Part shown: positions 34,970-47,106 of the stretch, one piece after another
How the letters are laid out: each line of letters starts with the position of its first letter
Numbering within the stretch: position 1 is the stretch's first letter
Assembly: GCF_012641095.1 (NCBI RefSeq)
Contig: NZ_JAAVSC010000002.1
Coordinates: 85,861 to 149,860 of the forward strand
Source of the DNA: Lactobacillus sp. HBUAS51381
GTDB lineage: Bacteria > Bacillota > Bacilli > Lactobacillales > Lactobacillaceae
Length of the DNA stretch: 64,000 nucleotides
Direction of reading: 5' to 3'
Translations under genes and position numbers: made by a program
Notes under the pieces: model-generated
The model's input: only the letters and a program-made list of their open reading frames with translations
The model's database searches: none
Told to the model about the DNA's origin: nothing

Positions 34970-35779
34970 TTACTTGATGCGGTACTCTTTCCAAGACCCA
35001 TTTCTCTTTTTAAAAGATGAGTAGTGCATCGTCTCGGTATCATATTTTAATACCGGCACAACCCCACTAACCATCGTATTTCCGTCGATGAAGAAGTGGT
35101 TGTATCTGTCCCAATACACAAGGCCTAAGTAGCTCTGATCATTCGCGACTTCCGCCGAGTTAATGTGGCCGCTAACAATATCCTTATAAAACTTCCCTGT
35201 CGTCGCTGGAAATTTATTGGTAAAAATATTATCCAGGGTTCCTTGTTTCCAGTATTCACCCGCCTCTTCATCAATTCCTGCGTGAACAAAAATCTGATTT
35301 TGACATTCATCATACCGTTTGGCTGTGATTTTTTTCTTTAACCAATGGCAGACCGCTTTAGCTCGCGTTGTTTGTAGAACCTTCTGTCGAATGAGCTCAT
35401 CTAAACCGTCATCTCCACCACCAGTCGCTTGGAGAGCTTGACTGGCTTTAACAATTTCCAGTAACTCGGACTCATTGAAGAAGCTTTTAATTGTTTTAAA
35501 ATCCACGATGGTTGCGGGTGAGTCTACGGCACTTTCTACAGGGAAAAGCCAATTGCATAGCCATTCATCATGATTACCCAATAACACAACGACCTGCTTA
35601 GGATACTGTTCTTCCAAGTGCATAATCTTATTTAAAACTTGAAACGACTGATCGCCCTCATCGACGTAATCGCCGATGAATATCAGCCGATCGGATTTAC
35701 CTAAATGAATGCGGTCAAGAGCCTCTTCCAGGGCCTCAAGACACCCATGGATGTCACTCATTGCATAGATTGTAGACAT
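34970..35779 (-). CDS. Calcineurin-like metallophosphoesterase
   Basis: 269 residues. MSDIHGC (6-12), FIGDYVDEGD, LLGNHDEWL, VHAGID and VSGHIN give the full metal site; the GDYVDEG motif is closer to serine/threonine-phosphatase and ApaH types than that of the operon enzyme at 31610. Start ATG 35779 has GAAAGGA upstream; the frame extends to 35824 without support. The gene is more AT-rich than its surroundings and is monocistronic. Confidence 0.85.
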   Translation of the reverse strand: MSTIYAMSDIHGCLEALEEALDRIHLGKSDRLIFIGDYVDEGDQSFQVLNKIMHLEEQYPKQVVVLLGNHDEWLCNWLFPVESAVDSPATIVDFKTIKSFFNESELLEIVKASQALQATGGGDDGLDELIRQKVLQTTRAKAVCHWLKKKITAKRYDECQNQIFVHAGIDEEAGEYWKQGTLDNIFTNKFPATTGKFYKDIVSGHINSAEVANDQSYLGLVYWDRYNHFFIDGNTMVSGVVPVLKYDTETMHYSSFKKRNGSWKEYRIK

Positions 35780-35928
35780 GTTTAAGTCCTTTCTGAAGTA
35801 ACTCACTAGGGCCAGCTTGAGCAATTGATTCTATAACATCTGATATTAATGGAAATGTTTATCGACTGTCCAAAGAAAACTTCCATTAGAGACTGCATCC
35901 TAAGGACTTACGAAGACGATTATTAGCT

Positions 35929-35972
35929 TTTGAACGAGCTTGGTGATAACTGCATCATCAAGCTCGTTCAAA
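35929..35972. repeat. Long inverted repeat without T-tract
   Basis: Nineteen base pairs (35929-35947 with 35954-35972), one G-T, six-base loop. No run of Ts follows on either strand, so a plain terminator is doubtful. It lies between a phosphoesterase gene and the 115-residue protein gene. Confidence 0.6.
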
Positions 35973-36010
35973 TCCGTCTCTTAAATTAATCGCTAGTTAG
36001 CGAGGGGAAA

Positions 36011-36358
36011 CTACTTTTTTGTCCTGCATAGCGCTTGTTCATATAGGTTATAAATGATCCGTAGACCCGTTAGCCGATAAGTCCGATAGCCTGGAAACAC
36101 CCGATCGAGGGTCCTTTTCAAATCAGGATTGGTGTCGTAACTAGAACTGTCCGACGAAAAAGGCAAGACCGTATTTTGAGACTCAATCCCCTTAAATTTA
36201 TAAGCATTCGGTATTTGCTCTAGGGTCATTCCAAATGCTTCCTCCACAACATTGACAGCATAGCTAAGGCTTATTGTGTCCTTACTGCTTATTTCATTTA
36301 ACAATTTCTTTACCCCTCTCAAGTTTTGCCTTAATTCACTTTTATAGGTTACGTCCAT
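36011..36358 (-). CDS. Hypothetical protein, 115 residues
   Basis: Not recognised. Soluble, helical N-terminus (MDVTYKSELRQNLRGVKKLLNEISS), a Ser/Asp-rich middle and YRTYRLTGLRIIYNLYEQAL near the end. The ribosome-binding site is weak (GGA nine bases upstream of ATG 36358), so the start or even expression is uncertain. AT-rich like the rest of the accessory zone. Confidence 0.5.
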   Translation of the reverse strand: MDVTYKSELRQNLRGVKKLLNEISSKDTISLSYAVNVVEEAFGMTLEQIPNAYKFKGIESQNTVLPFSSDSSSYDTNPDLKRTLDRVFPGYRTYRLTGLRIIYNLYEQALCRTKK

Positions 36359-36451
36359 CTTAGTATATCCATTCTATGGTTTCAATTGCGAAATAAGATA
36401 CCTAAAATATAAGAGCTTCTATATTTAGAAGTTCATAAAAGGGGAAAATAT

Positions 36452-36506
36452 AAAAAAATGCCATACATTAATCATTGAGTAACTGTTCAATGATTAATGT
36501 ATGGCA
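36452..36506 (-). terminator. Terminator of lepA
   Basis: Perfect 20-bp stem (36459-36478 with 36487-36506), eight-base loop, and T7 on the minus strand. Very strong. Confidence 0.95.
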
Positions 36507-36530
36507 CAAATATTGATATCTCAGATCCTA

Positions 36531-38363
36531 TTACTTCGTTTCATCCTCATCAGTCTTCAAAACTGCCATGAACGCTTCCTGCGGGATATCAACCTTCCCC
36601 ACAGCCTTCATGCGTTTCTTACCGACCTTTTGCTTCTCCAACAATTTCATCCGCCGAGTACGGTCACCACCATAAAGCTTGGCGGTCACGTCCTTACGGT
36701 AGGCCTTGATCGTCGTTCTGGCGATGATCTTGGCGCCAATTGCGGCTTGGACAGGGATTTCGAAGTTCTGGCGCGGAATAATGCCCTTCAGCCGTGACGC
36801 AATCTCACGACCCCGTTGGGCGGCAAACGTCCGGTGAGCAATGAAACTCAGCGCATCGACCTTATCGCCGTTCAACAGGATATCAATCTTCACCAGATCG
36901 GCCTCTTGGTAGCCACTGCGTTCATAATCCAACGACGCGTAACCACGGGTGCTAGACTTCAACTTATCGAAGAAGTCAAAGATGATTTCCGACAGCGGCA
37001 TGTTGTAAATGATATTCACGCGGTAATCGTCCAAATACTCCATCGTCAGGAACTGACCCCGGCGGTGCTGGCACAGGTCCATGACCGCGCCCACGTAGTC
37101 GTTAGGCGCCATGATAGTCGCCTTCACGATCGGTTCTTCAATCCGTTTGATGGCGGAGGCTTCCGGCATTTCCGCTGGGTTCTCCACCGTCTTCATCGTC
37201 CCGTCCGTCAAGTACGCGTGGTAGGTAACGGATGGGGCCGTCGTAATCAAATCCAGATTGAATTCACGTTCCAGCCGTTCCTGAATGACATCCATGTGGA
37301 GCATCCCCAGGAACCCACACCGGAACCCAAAGCCTAACGCCTGTGAGGCTTCGGGTTCGAATTCCAACGCAGCATCGTTGAGTTTCAATTTTTCCAAGGC
37401 TTCCCGTAAATCATTCAATTTCGCGTTATCCGTGGGGTACAGCCCGGCGTAGACCATCGGGTTCATTTCCCGATAACCCGGCAAGGCCTTCTCTGCGGGC
37501 ATCTCGGCGTTGGTGACGGTATCACCCACCCGAGTATCCGCGATATCCTTGATGCTGGCCGTGATGTAACCCACATCTCCAGCAATCAGATAATCGCGAG
37601 AAATCGGCTTCGGCGAGTTCACGCCGACCTCGGTGACTTCGTATTCACTTCCACTATTCATCAGGAGAATCTTATCACCCGGTTGAACGGTGCCCTCAAA
37701 GAGCCGCACACTCATGACCACGCCACGATAATCATCGTAGACGGAGTCAAAGACCAACGCCTTCAGGGGCGCATCCAAGTTGCCCGTGGGTGCCGGCACC
37801 TTGTGGACAATCTGTTCCAACAATTCTGGAATACCGATGCCCTTCTTAGCACTGGCCAGCACGGCATCCGAAGCGTCGAGTCCAATCACGTCTTCAATCT
37901 CTTGCTTGACCTTTTCCGGATCAGCCGCGGGCAAATCGATCTTATTAACGACCGGCACAATTTCCAAATCATCATCTAAGGCCAAATACACGTTGGCCAA
38001 TGTCTGTGCTTCGACCCCCTGCGCGGCATCGACGACCAGCACCGCACCCTCACAGGCCGCCAGACTCCGTGAGACCTCATAGGAGAAGTCTACGTGCCCC
38101 GGCGTATCAATCAAGTGAAACTCATAGTCGTGGCCATCCTTGGCGTGATACGTCAATTCAACGGCATTCAGCTTAATCGTAATACCCCGTTCGCGTTCAA
38201 GGTCCATGCTATCCAACACTTGATCTTGCATATCGCGCTTGGAGATGGTATCCGTAAGCTCCAAGATTCGGTCCGCAATCGTGGATTTTCCGTGGTCAAT
38301 GTGAGCCACAATGGAAAAGTTGCGGATATATTTTTGATGGTTTTTTAATTTCTCAAGATCCAT
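36531..38363 (-). CDS. lepA: Elongation factor 4 (LepA)
   Basis: 610 residues. GTPase with G1 AHIDHGKST (about 20-28), G2 RGITIK, G3 DTPGHVDF, G4 NKIDLP and G5 SAKKGIG; then EF-G-like domains II, III and V ([15 protein letters not shown]) and the LepA-specific C-terminal domain ([37 protein letters not shown]). It acts on the ribosome, promoting back-translocation or initiation/assembly. Monocistronic with a powerful terminator. Confidence 0.98.
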   Translation of the reverse strand: MDLEKLKNHQKYIRNFSIVAHIDHGKSTIADRILELTDTISKRDMQDQVLDSMDLERERGITIKLNAVELTYHAKDGHDYEFHLIDTPGHVDFSYEVSRSLAACEGAVLVVDAAQGVEAQTLANVYLALDDDLEIVPVVNKIDLPAADPEKVKQEIEDVIGLDASDAVLASAKKGIGIPELLEQIVHKVPAPTGNLDAPLKALVFDSVYDDYRGVVMSVRLFEGTVQPGDKILLMNSGSEYEVTEVGVNSPKPISRDYLIAGDVGYITASIKDIADTRVGDTVTNAEMPAEKALPGYREMNPMVYAGLYPTDNAKLNDLREALEKLKLNDAALEFEPEASQALGFGFRCGFLGMLHMDVIQERLEREFNLDLITTAPSVTYHAYLTDGTMKTVENPAEMPEASAIKRIEEPIVKATIMAPNDYVGAVMDLCQHRRGQFLTMEYLDDYRVNIIYNMPLSEIIFDFFDKLKSSTRGYASLDYERSGYQEADLVKIDILLNGDKVDALSFIAHRTFAAQRGREIASRLKGIIPRQNFEIPVQAAIGAKIIARTTIKAYRKDVTAKLYGGDRTRRMKLLEKQKVGKKRMKAVGKVDIPQEAFMAVLKTDEDETK

Positions 38364-38468
38364 GTTGATTTCCTACTTTCTTAAACACCATGTCCAGACA
38401 ATTATACCAACCATCCGCAGTAAGCACAAACTAAAAGAAAAGCCCGCTGCAAAAACCACCGGAAACGC

Positions 38469-38494
38469 AAAAGGCCCGAGCTCTCACTCGGACC
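38469..38494 (-). terminator. Terminator of the dlt operon
   Basis: Minus-strand stem GGTCCGAG/CTCGGGCC (one U-G) with loop TGAGAG and a T4 tract, 8 bp past the dltD stop. Confidence 0.85.
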
Positions 38495-38501
38495 TGACAC
38501 G

Positions 38502-39791
38502 TTATTTCGTTTCATTTTCGTACTGTTGCAGCTGATTAGGCCCCAACTGTTGCCATTGCTTATCATAAAACTTGTCATTAATCTTGTAATGCGGTTGGGC
38601 CTGCTTCTTGGTTAAGAACGGATCCACCCGCCGATCAATGGCCAGCCAACCGCGCCAGCCTGGATGAATCGTGTCGGTCATGAAGTACGGCACGTTCCCC
38701 TTGTCTGACAGGTCCACAATGTTATTAAAGCCTTGCGACTGCAGTTGATAGTGAATCTTCTGGTCGAATTGCTTCAGCATCGTGGCCGATAAGCCGGTAT
38801 ACTTTTGCCAACGCTGATTAATTGGTGGAATGATGAAGATGACATTCGTATTCAGCCGGGCAAATTGATCCAAAATCAGCTGGAAGTCACTGTACTCAGG
38901 CGACTTGAGGTAGGACAAGTTCTTCTGGAAGCCCTTTAGACTCCCCGACTTGATTTCCTGCTTCAATCCCTGATTGTAGAACTTATCACTGATCTGGAAG
39001 CGGTTGTTGCCCGTTGCTTGTTTCCCTAACTGACCACCGAGTCGATCCAGCGCCGAATAGGAGTAATGAGTGGGTAACTTCTTGGCTTGCCGGTTCACTC
39101 GACTCAAGTTCTGCGATGGTAAATTAATGCCGGAGAAGAACTGGTCTTCTTGCGTCAACATGTTCTTCCGTGTCTGCAGGTAGAACCGTTGATAGTCCGT
39201 CAATGATTTACCAGCTGCCACCCGTTGTAATGCCGCATAGATGAAATGGTCCGATTTAGCCGCGGGCATCTGAAGAAGTCGTTTCGCTGCATACTGATCA
39301 ATGGCATCGTGCCGGTAATGGGTTAACCATTCCGTCGTCTGCAATTGTGAATAGTAGAAGCCAAACGCATCCTTACGCGTTCCACCCTTCACAAACCACT
39401 GTGGTGACACAAAGACAACCGCTTTTTTGTTACGCAATTCGCTCTGAATATTTTGCATCACGAAGAATTGCGTCAACGATTGGGTTCCCCGTGCACCCAG
39501 TAAGAATGGTCGATAGTCCCGGTGATACTTCTGGGCCAGAACCGACGGATGCATGGGATCAATCCGTGACCACTCTGACGAACCGAAGAATGGGACGTAA
39601 CCGTTACTCAGCGCCGCTTCTTTAATATGCTTGCCGCGCAAAACGTTGGGTGACAACGATACGGCTGCCTGGCGCTCTCGGGCGGCACTAATATGCTTAA
39701 ACCCAAAAGTCACTGGCGAAGCGAGTACCGCAAAAACGAGAATAGCCGCGAGAATTAACGGACCAAAAATCCGTAGTAATCGCTTTGCCAT
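38502..39791 (-). CDS. dltD: D-alanyl-lipoteichoic acid biosynthesis protein DltD
   Basis: 429 residues. One N-terminal membrane anchor (LLRIFGPLILAAILVFAVLA) and an extracellular SGNH-like esterase/acyl-transfer domain: FFGSSEWSRIDPMHPS (nucleophile Ser) and the C-terminal TDTIHPGWRGW (Asp/His). It transfers D-alanine to teichoic acid outside the cell. It starts 3 bp after dltC. Last gene of the dlt operon. Confidence 0.97.
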   Translation of the reverse strand: MAKRLLRIFGPLILAAILVFAVLASPVTFGFKHISAARERQAAVSLSPNVLRGKHIKEAALSNGYVPFFGSSEWSRIDPMHPSVLAQKYHRDYRPFLLGARGTQSLTQFFVMQNIQSELRNKKAVVFVSPQWFVKGGTRKDAFGFYYSQLQTTEWLTHYRHDAIDQYAAKRLLQMPAAKSDHFIYAALQRVAAGKSLTDYQRFYLQTRKNMLTQEDQFFSGINLPSQNLSRVNRQAKKLPTHYSYSALDRLGGQLGKQATGNNRFQISDKFYNQGLKQEIKSGSLKGFQKNLSYLKSPEYSDFQLILDQFARLNTNVIFIIPPINQRWQKYTGLSATMLKQFDQKIHYQLQSQGFNNIVDLSDKGNVPYFMTDTIHPGWRGWLAIDRRVDPFLTKKQAQPHYKINDKFYDKQWQQLGPNQLQQYENETK

Positions 39792-39794
39792 TGG

Positions 39795-40028
39795 CTAGGC
39801 CAGGCTTTCAACTTTCGCAATGATTTTGTTGGGCGTGTCCCACTCTGACCGCTCAAATTCGGAAACAGGTACGTTAATACCCAGTTCGCTTTGCAGCGAT
39901 AATAATAGTTGTACGGACGCCATTGAGTCCATAATGCCACTATCGAACAAGTTGTCGTCCATTGCGCCACTAACATCGCTACCCGTTAAATCGTTCAAAA
40001 TGTTTAATACAGTTCCTTTGATATCCAT
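39795..40028 (-). CDS. dltC: D-alanine carrier protein DltC
   Basis: 77 residues. Acyl-carrier-like; phosphopantetheine site Ser35 in [10 protein letters not shown], the typical D-S-[LM] context. It is charged with D-Ala by DltA and delivers it to DltB. SD GGGGG lies in the 40-bp gap after dltB. Confidence 0.98.
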   Translation of the reverse strand: MDIKGTVLNILNDLTGSDVSGAMDDNLFDSGIMDSMASVQLLLSLQSELGINVPVSEFERSEWDTPNKIIAKVESLA

Positions 40029-40068
40029 TTTTATTTCCCCCTCGATGAAATAAATCCTTTTAAGTTAA

Positions 40069-41274
40069 TTAAAACCAAACTTTATCCAAAATCCCCGAAA
40101 AGATCAGGAAACTAAAGCAGACCAAGTTTCCCGTCAAGAAGATGGCGAAGATCTGCGTAAACCAGTTGTGCGGTACGCTCTCACGGTGCTTCTTCTTATA
40201 GCGTAGCCACATGTCGTTAATCACCAGTGCGACCCCGTGGAAGAGACCGTAAGTGATGTAGAACCACGTGACCCCGTGCCAGAACCCCATGATCAGCATG
40301 TTGATGATATAGGTTACATTGGCCGTTGTCGTTGGCTTCTTGAAGACCTTATGCTTCATGAACCAGAAGACCAGGCGCATGTAGATAAAGTCACGGAACC
40401 AAAACGACAAGGTAATGTGCCAACGGTTCCAGAAATCCTTAATGTTCGGTGACCGCCAGGGTTGCTTGAAGTTCATCGGCGTGCCGATCCCCATGATATA
40501 GGAGGTCCCCACGGCAAACAAACTGTAACCCGCAAAGTCAAAGAACAAATCGGCACTGTAGGCGTACATGTAGCCAACTAACGGCCACGAGATATCGAGA
40601 AAACCACCACGTGAATGAATCGCCATCAGTTGTAATTTGGGCATCAGAATCGTCCCAAAATAGTAAGCCAGAATAAACTTGTACATGAAGCCGACAAACA
40701 GGTAACGAACGCCCTTTTGCAGCATCCCCAGGTATTTCTCCCGATCGGGCACCGAACGATAGTCCGCCTCAAACCGACGATAACGGTCGATTGGCCCCGA
40801 AGAAATCGTGGGGAAGAAGAGCATGAACTGCAGGAACGTCATCACGTTGTAGTTCTTGATCGCACCATCCCTGATTTCCATAATCGTCTGAACGGCTCTA
40901 AAGGTCAGATAACTGATCCCCAGAAACCCGATCAGTGAGGCCTGCCCGTTTTCAACGGCCGGCGTCACCTTGACGATCGTCAGTGGTGCAATGGCTAAGA
41001 GAACCAACAGGTAAAAGAACGGCCCCGAATTGTGTTTCTTCCGGTAAACGGCATACCCCCAGGTTAAGCCCACCTCGTACAAAATGTAAATAATCAAGGC
41101 CACCCCTTGCGTCCACTTAGCACCGCCAAAGGTCAAGACCAGAAAGAAGATTGAAATTAACGTTTCGTAGAGACGCGACCGTTTGCCGTACAGAAGACCA
41201 ATCATCAGTGGCAGTAACGCCACGCCCAACAAGGCGAAATACGTTGGGTTGCCGTACGGTTCAAATGTCAACAT
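40069..41274 (-). CDS. dltB: D-alanyl transfer membrane O-acyltransferase DltB
   Basis: 401 residues, MBOAT family with about 11 membrane spans. The catalytic histidine is in GFWHGVTWFYITYGLFHG; the cytoplasmic funnel motif YSADLFFDFAGYSLFA is also clear. It moves D-Ala from DltC across the membrane. Its ATG overlaps the dltA stop by one base (TAATG). Confidence 0.97.
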   Translation of the reverse strand: MLTFEPYGNPTYFALLGVALLPLMIGLLYGKRSRLYETLISIFFLVLTFGGAKWTQGVALIIYILYEVGLTWGYAVYRKKHNSGPFFYLLVLLAIAPLTIVKVTPAVENGQASLIGFLGISYLTFRAVQTIMEIRDGAIKNYNVMTFLQFMLFFPTISSGPIDRYRRFEADYRSVPDREKYLGMLQKGVRYLFVGFMYKFILAYYFGTILMPKLQLMAIHSRGGFLDISWPLVGYMYAYSADLFFDFAGYSLFAVGTSYIMGIGTPMNFKQPWRSPNIKDFWNRWHITLSFWFRDFIYMRLVFWFMKHKVFKKPTTTANVTYIINMLIMGFWHGVTWFYITYGLFHGVALVINDMWLRYKKKHRESVPHNWFTQIFAIFLTGNLVCFSFLIFSGILDKVWF

Positions 41275-42803
41275 TATTGATTGACCTCGGCAATGATTGA
41301 TTTAATATCAACCTTGCCGTTGGGGGTCATCGGTAGGCTGTCCTTGTACACAAAGCGTTGTGGAATCATGTATTCCATCATGTCGCCGCCCTGCAAATTA
41401 TCCTTGATCGCCTTAGTAAGGTCTAATTCACTGGCAAAGTCGTGTTCACTTGGAACGACCCAAGCAATCAGTTGGCTGACCTTATGATTCCGGTCATACC
41501 GTGGGACCGCAACCCCCACCTGAATGTGGGCTTCTTGGGACAGGTAGTGGTTCACCTCTTCCAATTCGATCCGGTATCCGTGGAGCTTAATCTGAAAGTC
41601 GGTCCGACCACGATACATAATCAACCCGTTAGCTTGCTTAACGCCCAGGTCCCCGGAACGGTAAACCCGCTGACCGTCAACCGTGACGAACGCTTTGGCC
41701 GTCTTCTCAGGATTGTTCAGATAACCCTTCGACATGGAGGGCCCACTGATCAAAATTTCACCCTCGGTTCCATCCGGCACCGGCTTCAGTTGATCATCCA
41801 CCACGTTAATCTGGGTATCCCCCTTAACGTGGCCGATCGGCAGCCGTGGGTAATTCGCCAAGACTTCTGCGGTAATCTCTACCTGCGTCACCGCCACCGT
41901 CGTTTCGGTTGGACCGTAAGTGTTGAAGATGCGGGCATCTGGGAACCGCTGGTGAAGCGTCTGCGCCGTTGCATGGGTCAATTCTTCACCACAGAAGAGA
42001 AACCGGCTGAGTCGCGGATAATGTTTAGCATCAAAAGTGGGCTCCAACAAGCAAATGTCCATAAATGACGGCGTTGAGACCCAGACATCCAGATTCATCT
42101 GCGGCAACGTCTCGAACAGTTGCTTGAAGTTATCCGTCACCGTCTTGGGTAGGGCCACCAGCGTGCCGCCACTCGCTAACGTGGGACCCCAGTCCATGAC
42201 GGAAAGGTCGAACGAATAAGGTGCCTGCGATAACGTGCGTGGATACGTTGGCAGGACAAAGTCGGCACTAAGCATCCAATTCACGTAGCTTAATAAGTTT
42301 TTGTGCGAAATCTGCACACCCTTAGGTTTACCGGTTGTCCCCGACGTAAAGATAATATAGTAGTTGTCATCCCCGCTAACAGCGTGATCGACCTGATAAT
42401 CTACGGTTGGTCCATCAAAGATGTTCCGCAACTCATCGGGCGTTACCACGGGTGTGTCGCCTAAAGTCGTGGGTAACGCACTGACCGCAATCGCTGCGGC
42501 TGGTTGCGCAATTTCATTAATTGTCGTAATCCGTTCCAACGGTGAATGCGTATCAATTGGTACGTATGCGTGACCGCTCTTGACAATTCCCAAGAACGTC
42601 GCCATCATATCAAAAGTTTGACCGCCATACACCAAGATCGGTGCATGTGCTGGTAATGGCATGGCATCCAAGTGGGCGGCCAAAGCATCCGAGCGTTGTT
42701 TCAAGTCACCATACGTGTTCGTGTGCCCCAGATCATCGTACGCGATGCGATCCGGTTCACGCGTGGCAAACTGATCGATCGCTGTGATCATGTTTTCTAT
42801 CAT
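41274..42803 (-). CDS. dltA: D-alanine--D-alanyl carrier protein ligase DltA
   Basis: 509 residues. ANL adenylating enzyme: FTSGTTGKPKGVQISH (P-loop), FNTYGPTETTV, YRSGDLG, GRTDFQIKLHGYRIELEE, and the final Lys motif TPNGKVDIKS. It activates D-Ala with ATP and loads DltC. Start ATG 42803 follows a GGGGGGATA site; the frame further upstream overlaps the end of dltX. Confidence 0.98.
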   Translation of the reverse strand: MIENMITAIDQFATREPDRIAYDDLGHTNTYGDLKQRSDALAAHLDAMPLPAHAPILVYGGQTFDMMATFLGIVKSGHAYVPIDTHSPLERITTINEIAQPAAAIAVSALPTTLGDTPVVTPDELRNIFDGPTVDYQVDHAVSGDDNYYIIFTSGTTGKPKGVQISHKNLLSYVNWMLSADFVLPTYPRTLSQAPYSFDLSVMDWGPTLASGGTLVALPKTVTDNFKQLFETLPQMNLDVWVSTPSFMDICLLEPTFDAKHYPRLSRFLFCGEELTHATAQTLHQRFPDARIFNTYGPTETTVAVTQVEITAEVLANYPRLPIGHVKGDTQINVVDDQLKPVPDGTEGEILISGPSMSKGYLNNPEKTAKAFVTVDGQRVYRSGDLGVKQANGLIMYRGRTDFQIKLHGYRIELEEVNHYLSQEAHIQVGVAVPRYDRNHKVSQLIAWVVPSEHDFASELDLTKAIKDNLQGGDMMEYMIPQRFVYKDSLPMTPNGKVDIKSIIAEVNQ

Positions 42804-42854
42804 TTCTATATCCCCCCCAAAGAAGTCGTGGTTATTGGTTAGTTGACCCCGCAA

Positions 42855-43004
42855 CTAGAACTCGTTGTAAATAAATGTCGAGTTGTTTAAACCACTATAA
42901 CCGTACAAATAAACCAAAACCATCAAAATCACAAAGTAGAACAGAGTCCATCCGATAAAGGCCACTACTGGCTGATGCCAGATTGCCAGCCACTTTGCTC
43001 TCAT
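42855..43004 (-). CDS. dltX: Teichoic acid D-Ala incorporation-associated protein DltX
   Basis: 49 residues, read directly from the sequence because it is short. MRAKWLAIWHQPVV, one membrane span (AFIGWTLFYFVILMVLVYLY) and the conserved C-terminus ending FIYNEF, the peptide implicated in handing D-Ala to DltD/teichoic acid. SD GGGGGTGA just upstream of ATG 43004. First gene of the dlt operon, ending 52 bp before dltA. Confidence 0.93.
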   Translation of the reverse strand: MRAKWLAIWHQPVVAFIGWTLFYFVILMVLVYLYGYSGLNNSTFIYNEF

Positions 43005-43143
43005 GAAATTCACCCCCAAGTTTGCTGATCGATTCGTCCCCCAAATCAGCTTCCGTTCGCAACCACATAGCGTGTCATTTCCCCGACGAATCCACGGTAT
43101 GTGGTGAGGAGTTCCGCAGTCATCCTGCGCTCCTTATGTTTTG

Positions 43144-43191
43144 AGAGTATCATTGCTAAAACCGGATTGCAATTAACCTTACTCAACCTTA
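43144..43191 (-). promoter_or_regulatory. Promoter of the dlt operon with phased direct repeats
   Basis: Minus-strand TTGCAA (43172-43167), 17-bp spacer, TACTCT (43149-43144). Immediately upstream two TAAGGTT copies lie exactly 10 bp apart (43175-43191). The leader to dltX is about 135 nt with no known riboswitch. Confidence 0.5.
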
Positions 43192-43236
43192 AACGTTTCT
43201 TTTTAATTAATAACTTTTATTATAGATTTTGCCATC

Positions 43237-43268
43237 AAAAAAAGGCTGCTGAAATCCTCAGCAGCCTT
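43237..43268 (-). terminator. Terminator of the hrcA-grpE-dnaK-dnaJ operon
   Basis: Perfect 11-bp stem AAGGCTGCTGA/TCAGCAGCCTT with a five-base loop and T7 on the minus strand. Confidence 0.93.
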
Positions 43269-43303
43269 GACAGATTAGCACTTAGAGCACTTCGGCCCGC
43301 AAG

Positions 43304-44458
43304 CTAATTTTCATTGAATTTATCACGCATTTTGTTAAATAAGTTACCTTTGCCCGTGCCAGAAACCGTTTCACCACTGGCCTTCGCAAAGTCTCTGAGC
43401 GCATCCCGTTGTCCCTTATTCAAGTTCTTCGGGGTCATCACTTTTACCGTCACGTGCTCATCACCATTGCCGTTGCCTCGCAGTCGAGGCGCACCCTTTC
43501 CGCGTAAACGGAACGTGGTGCCTCCCTGTGTTCCAGCAGGGACCTTCAGCTTCACATCCCCGTGGACAGTCTTAACCGTCACGTCGTCACCCAGGGACGC
43601 CTGAACAAACGAAATCGGTTGATCAAAGTAAATTTCCGTGCCATCACGCCGGAAGTCCTTGCTAGGCGTGACTTGGAAGATGATGAAGAGATCGCCATAG
43701 CCACCGCCATTTTGACCCGCTTCACCTTGGCCTTGAAGCCGCATTTGTTGACCGTCATCAACCCCAGCAGGGATCTTAACTTCAACTTCGTGCTGTTCTT
43801 CTTCATGGCCAGAGCCCCCACAGGTTGGGCACTTTTCCTTAATTTCTTGGCCCGTGCCGTGGCAGACAGGACAAGGTTGTTGACTCCGCATCCGTCCTAA
43901 TGGGGTGTTGGTCTCGGTCGTCACGTAACCCGAGCCACCACATTGGTGACAGGTGACCGGCGATGTTCCTGGCTTAGCACCGTTCCCACCACAGGTATGA
44001 CACTGTGCTTCACGCGTATATTTAATCTTGGTCTTCTTCCCAAAGATGGCCTCTTCAAACTTGAGGTTCATCTGGTACTGCAGATCACGGCCCGGGCGTG
44101 GGGCGTTAGGATTCCGTTGCGCGCCACCGCCACCAAAGAATTGGTTGAAGATGTCGTCGAAACCACCGCCGCCACCAAAACCGCCGAAGCCGCCACCGGC
44201 ACCGGCACTACCGCCGCCAAAGCCACCAAAGCCTTGGGGCCCATCGGCAGAACCGTATTGGTCGTAATTAGCCCGTTTATCCGGATCACCCAAGACATCG
44301 TAGGCATCCTGAACTTCCTTGAACTTGTCCGCCGCATCCGGGGCCTTGTTCAAGTCTGGATGATACTTCTTTGATAATTTCCGGTAGGCCTTCTTAATTT
44401 CTTCTTGGCTGGCATCCTTAGAGACACCTAATACGCCATATAAGTCCGATTGCGCCAT
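43304..44458 (-). CDS. dnaJ: Chaperone protein DnaJ
   Basis: 384 residues. J domain with HPD at 33-35, Gly/Phe-rich region (about 72-115), four CxxCxGxG zinc motifs ([32 protein letters not shown]) and C-terminal substrate-binding domains. It stimulates DnaK ATPase and delivers substrates. A terminator-like hairpin separates it from dnaK, so it is probably made at a lower level. Confidence 0.98.
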   Translation of the reverse strand: MAQSDLYGVLGVSKDASQEEIKKAYRKLSKKYHPDLNKAPDAADKFKEVQDAYDVLGDPDKRANYDQYGSADGPQGFGGFGGGSAGAGGGFGGFGGGGGFDDIFNQFFGGGGAQRNPNAPRPGRDLQYQMNLKFEEAIFGKKTKIKYTREAQCHTCGGNGAKPGTSPVTCHQCGGSGYVTTETNTPLGRMRSQQPCPVCHGTGQEIKEKCPTCGGSGHEEEQHEVEVKIPAGVDDGQQMRLQGQGEAGQNGGGYGDLFIIFQVTPSKDFRRDGTEIYFDQPISFVQASLGDDVTVKTVHGDVKLKVPAGTQGGTTFRLRGKGAPRLRGNGNGDEHVTVKVMTPKNLNKGQRDALRDFAKASGETVSGTGKGNLFNKMRDKFNEN

Positions 44459-44519
44459 CGTTTTCCTCCCAATCCGTTCCGAATTTTTTCGCTACTAGTA
44501 AGAATAGCATACTCGAAAC

Positions 44520-44552
44520 AAAAAGCCAAAGCCCCACGGACTCTGACTTTTT
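44520..44552 (-). terminator. Intra-operon terminator between dnaK and dnaJ
   Basis: Minus-strand AAAAAGTCAGAG/CTTTGGCTTTTT, 12 bp with two G-U pairs. Read-through would set the dnaJ:dnaK ratio. Confidence 0.7.
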
Positions 44553-44583
44553 GCCTGACAACTTACGTCACTATCACGACTGG

Positions 44584-47086
<2,503 letters not shown>

Positions 47087-47106
47087 GATAAAAACCCTCC
47101 CTTTCT

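Noticed and set aside
43101..43307. Plus-strand frame of 68 codons in the dlt upstream region
   Set aside because: It spans the dlt promoter and the dnaJ terminator and has no SD.
44101..44267. Proline-rich plus-strand frame and GCC/ACC microsatellite-like DNA
   Set aside because: This is the Gly/Phe-rich region of DnaJ read on the other strand.
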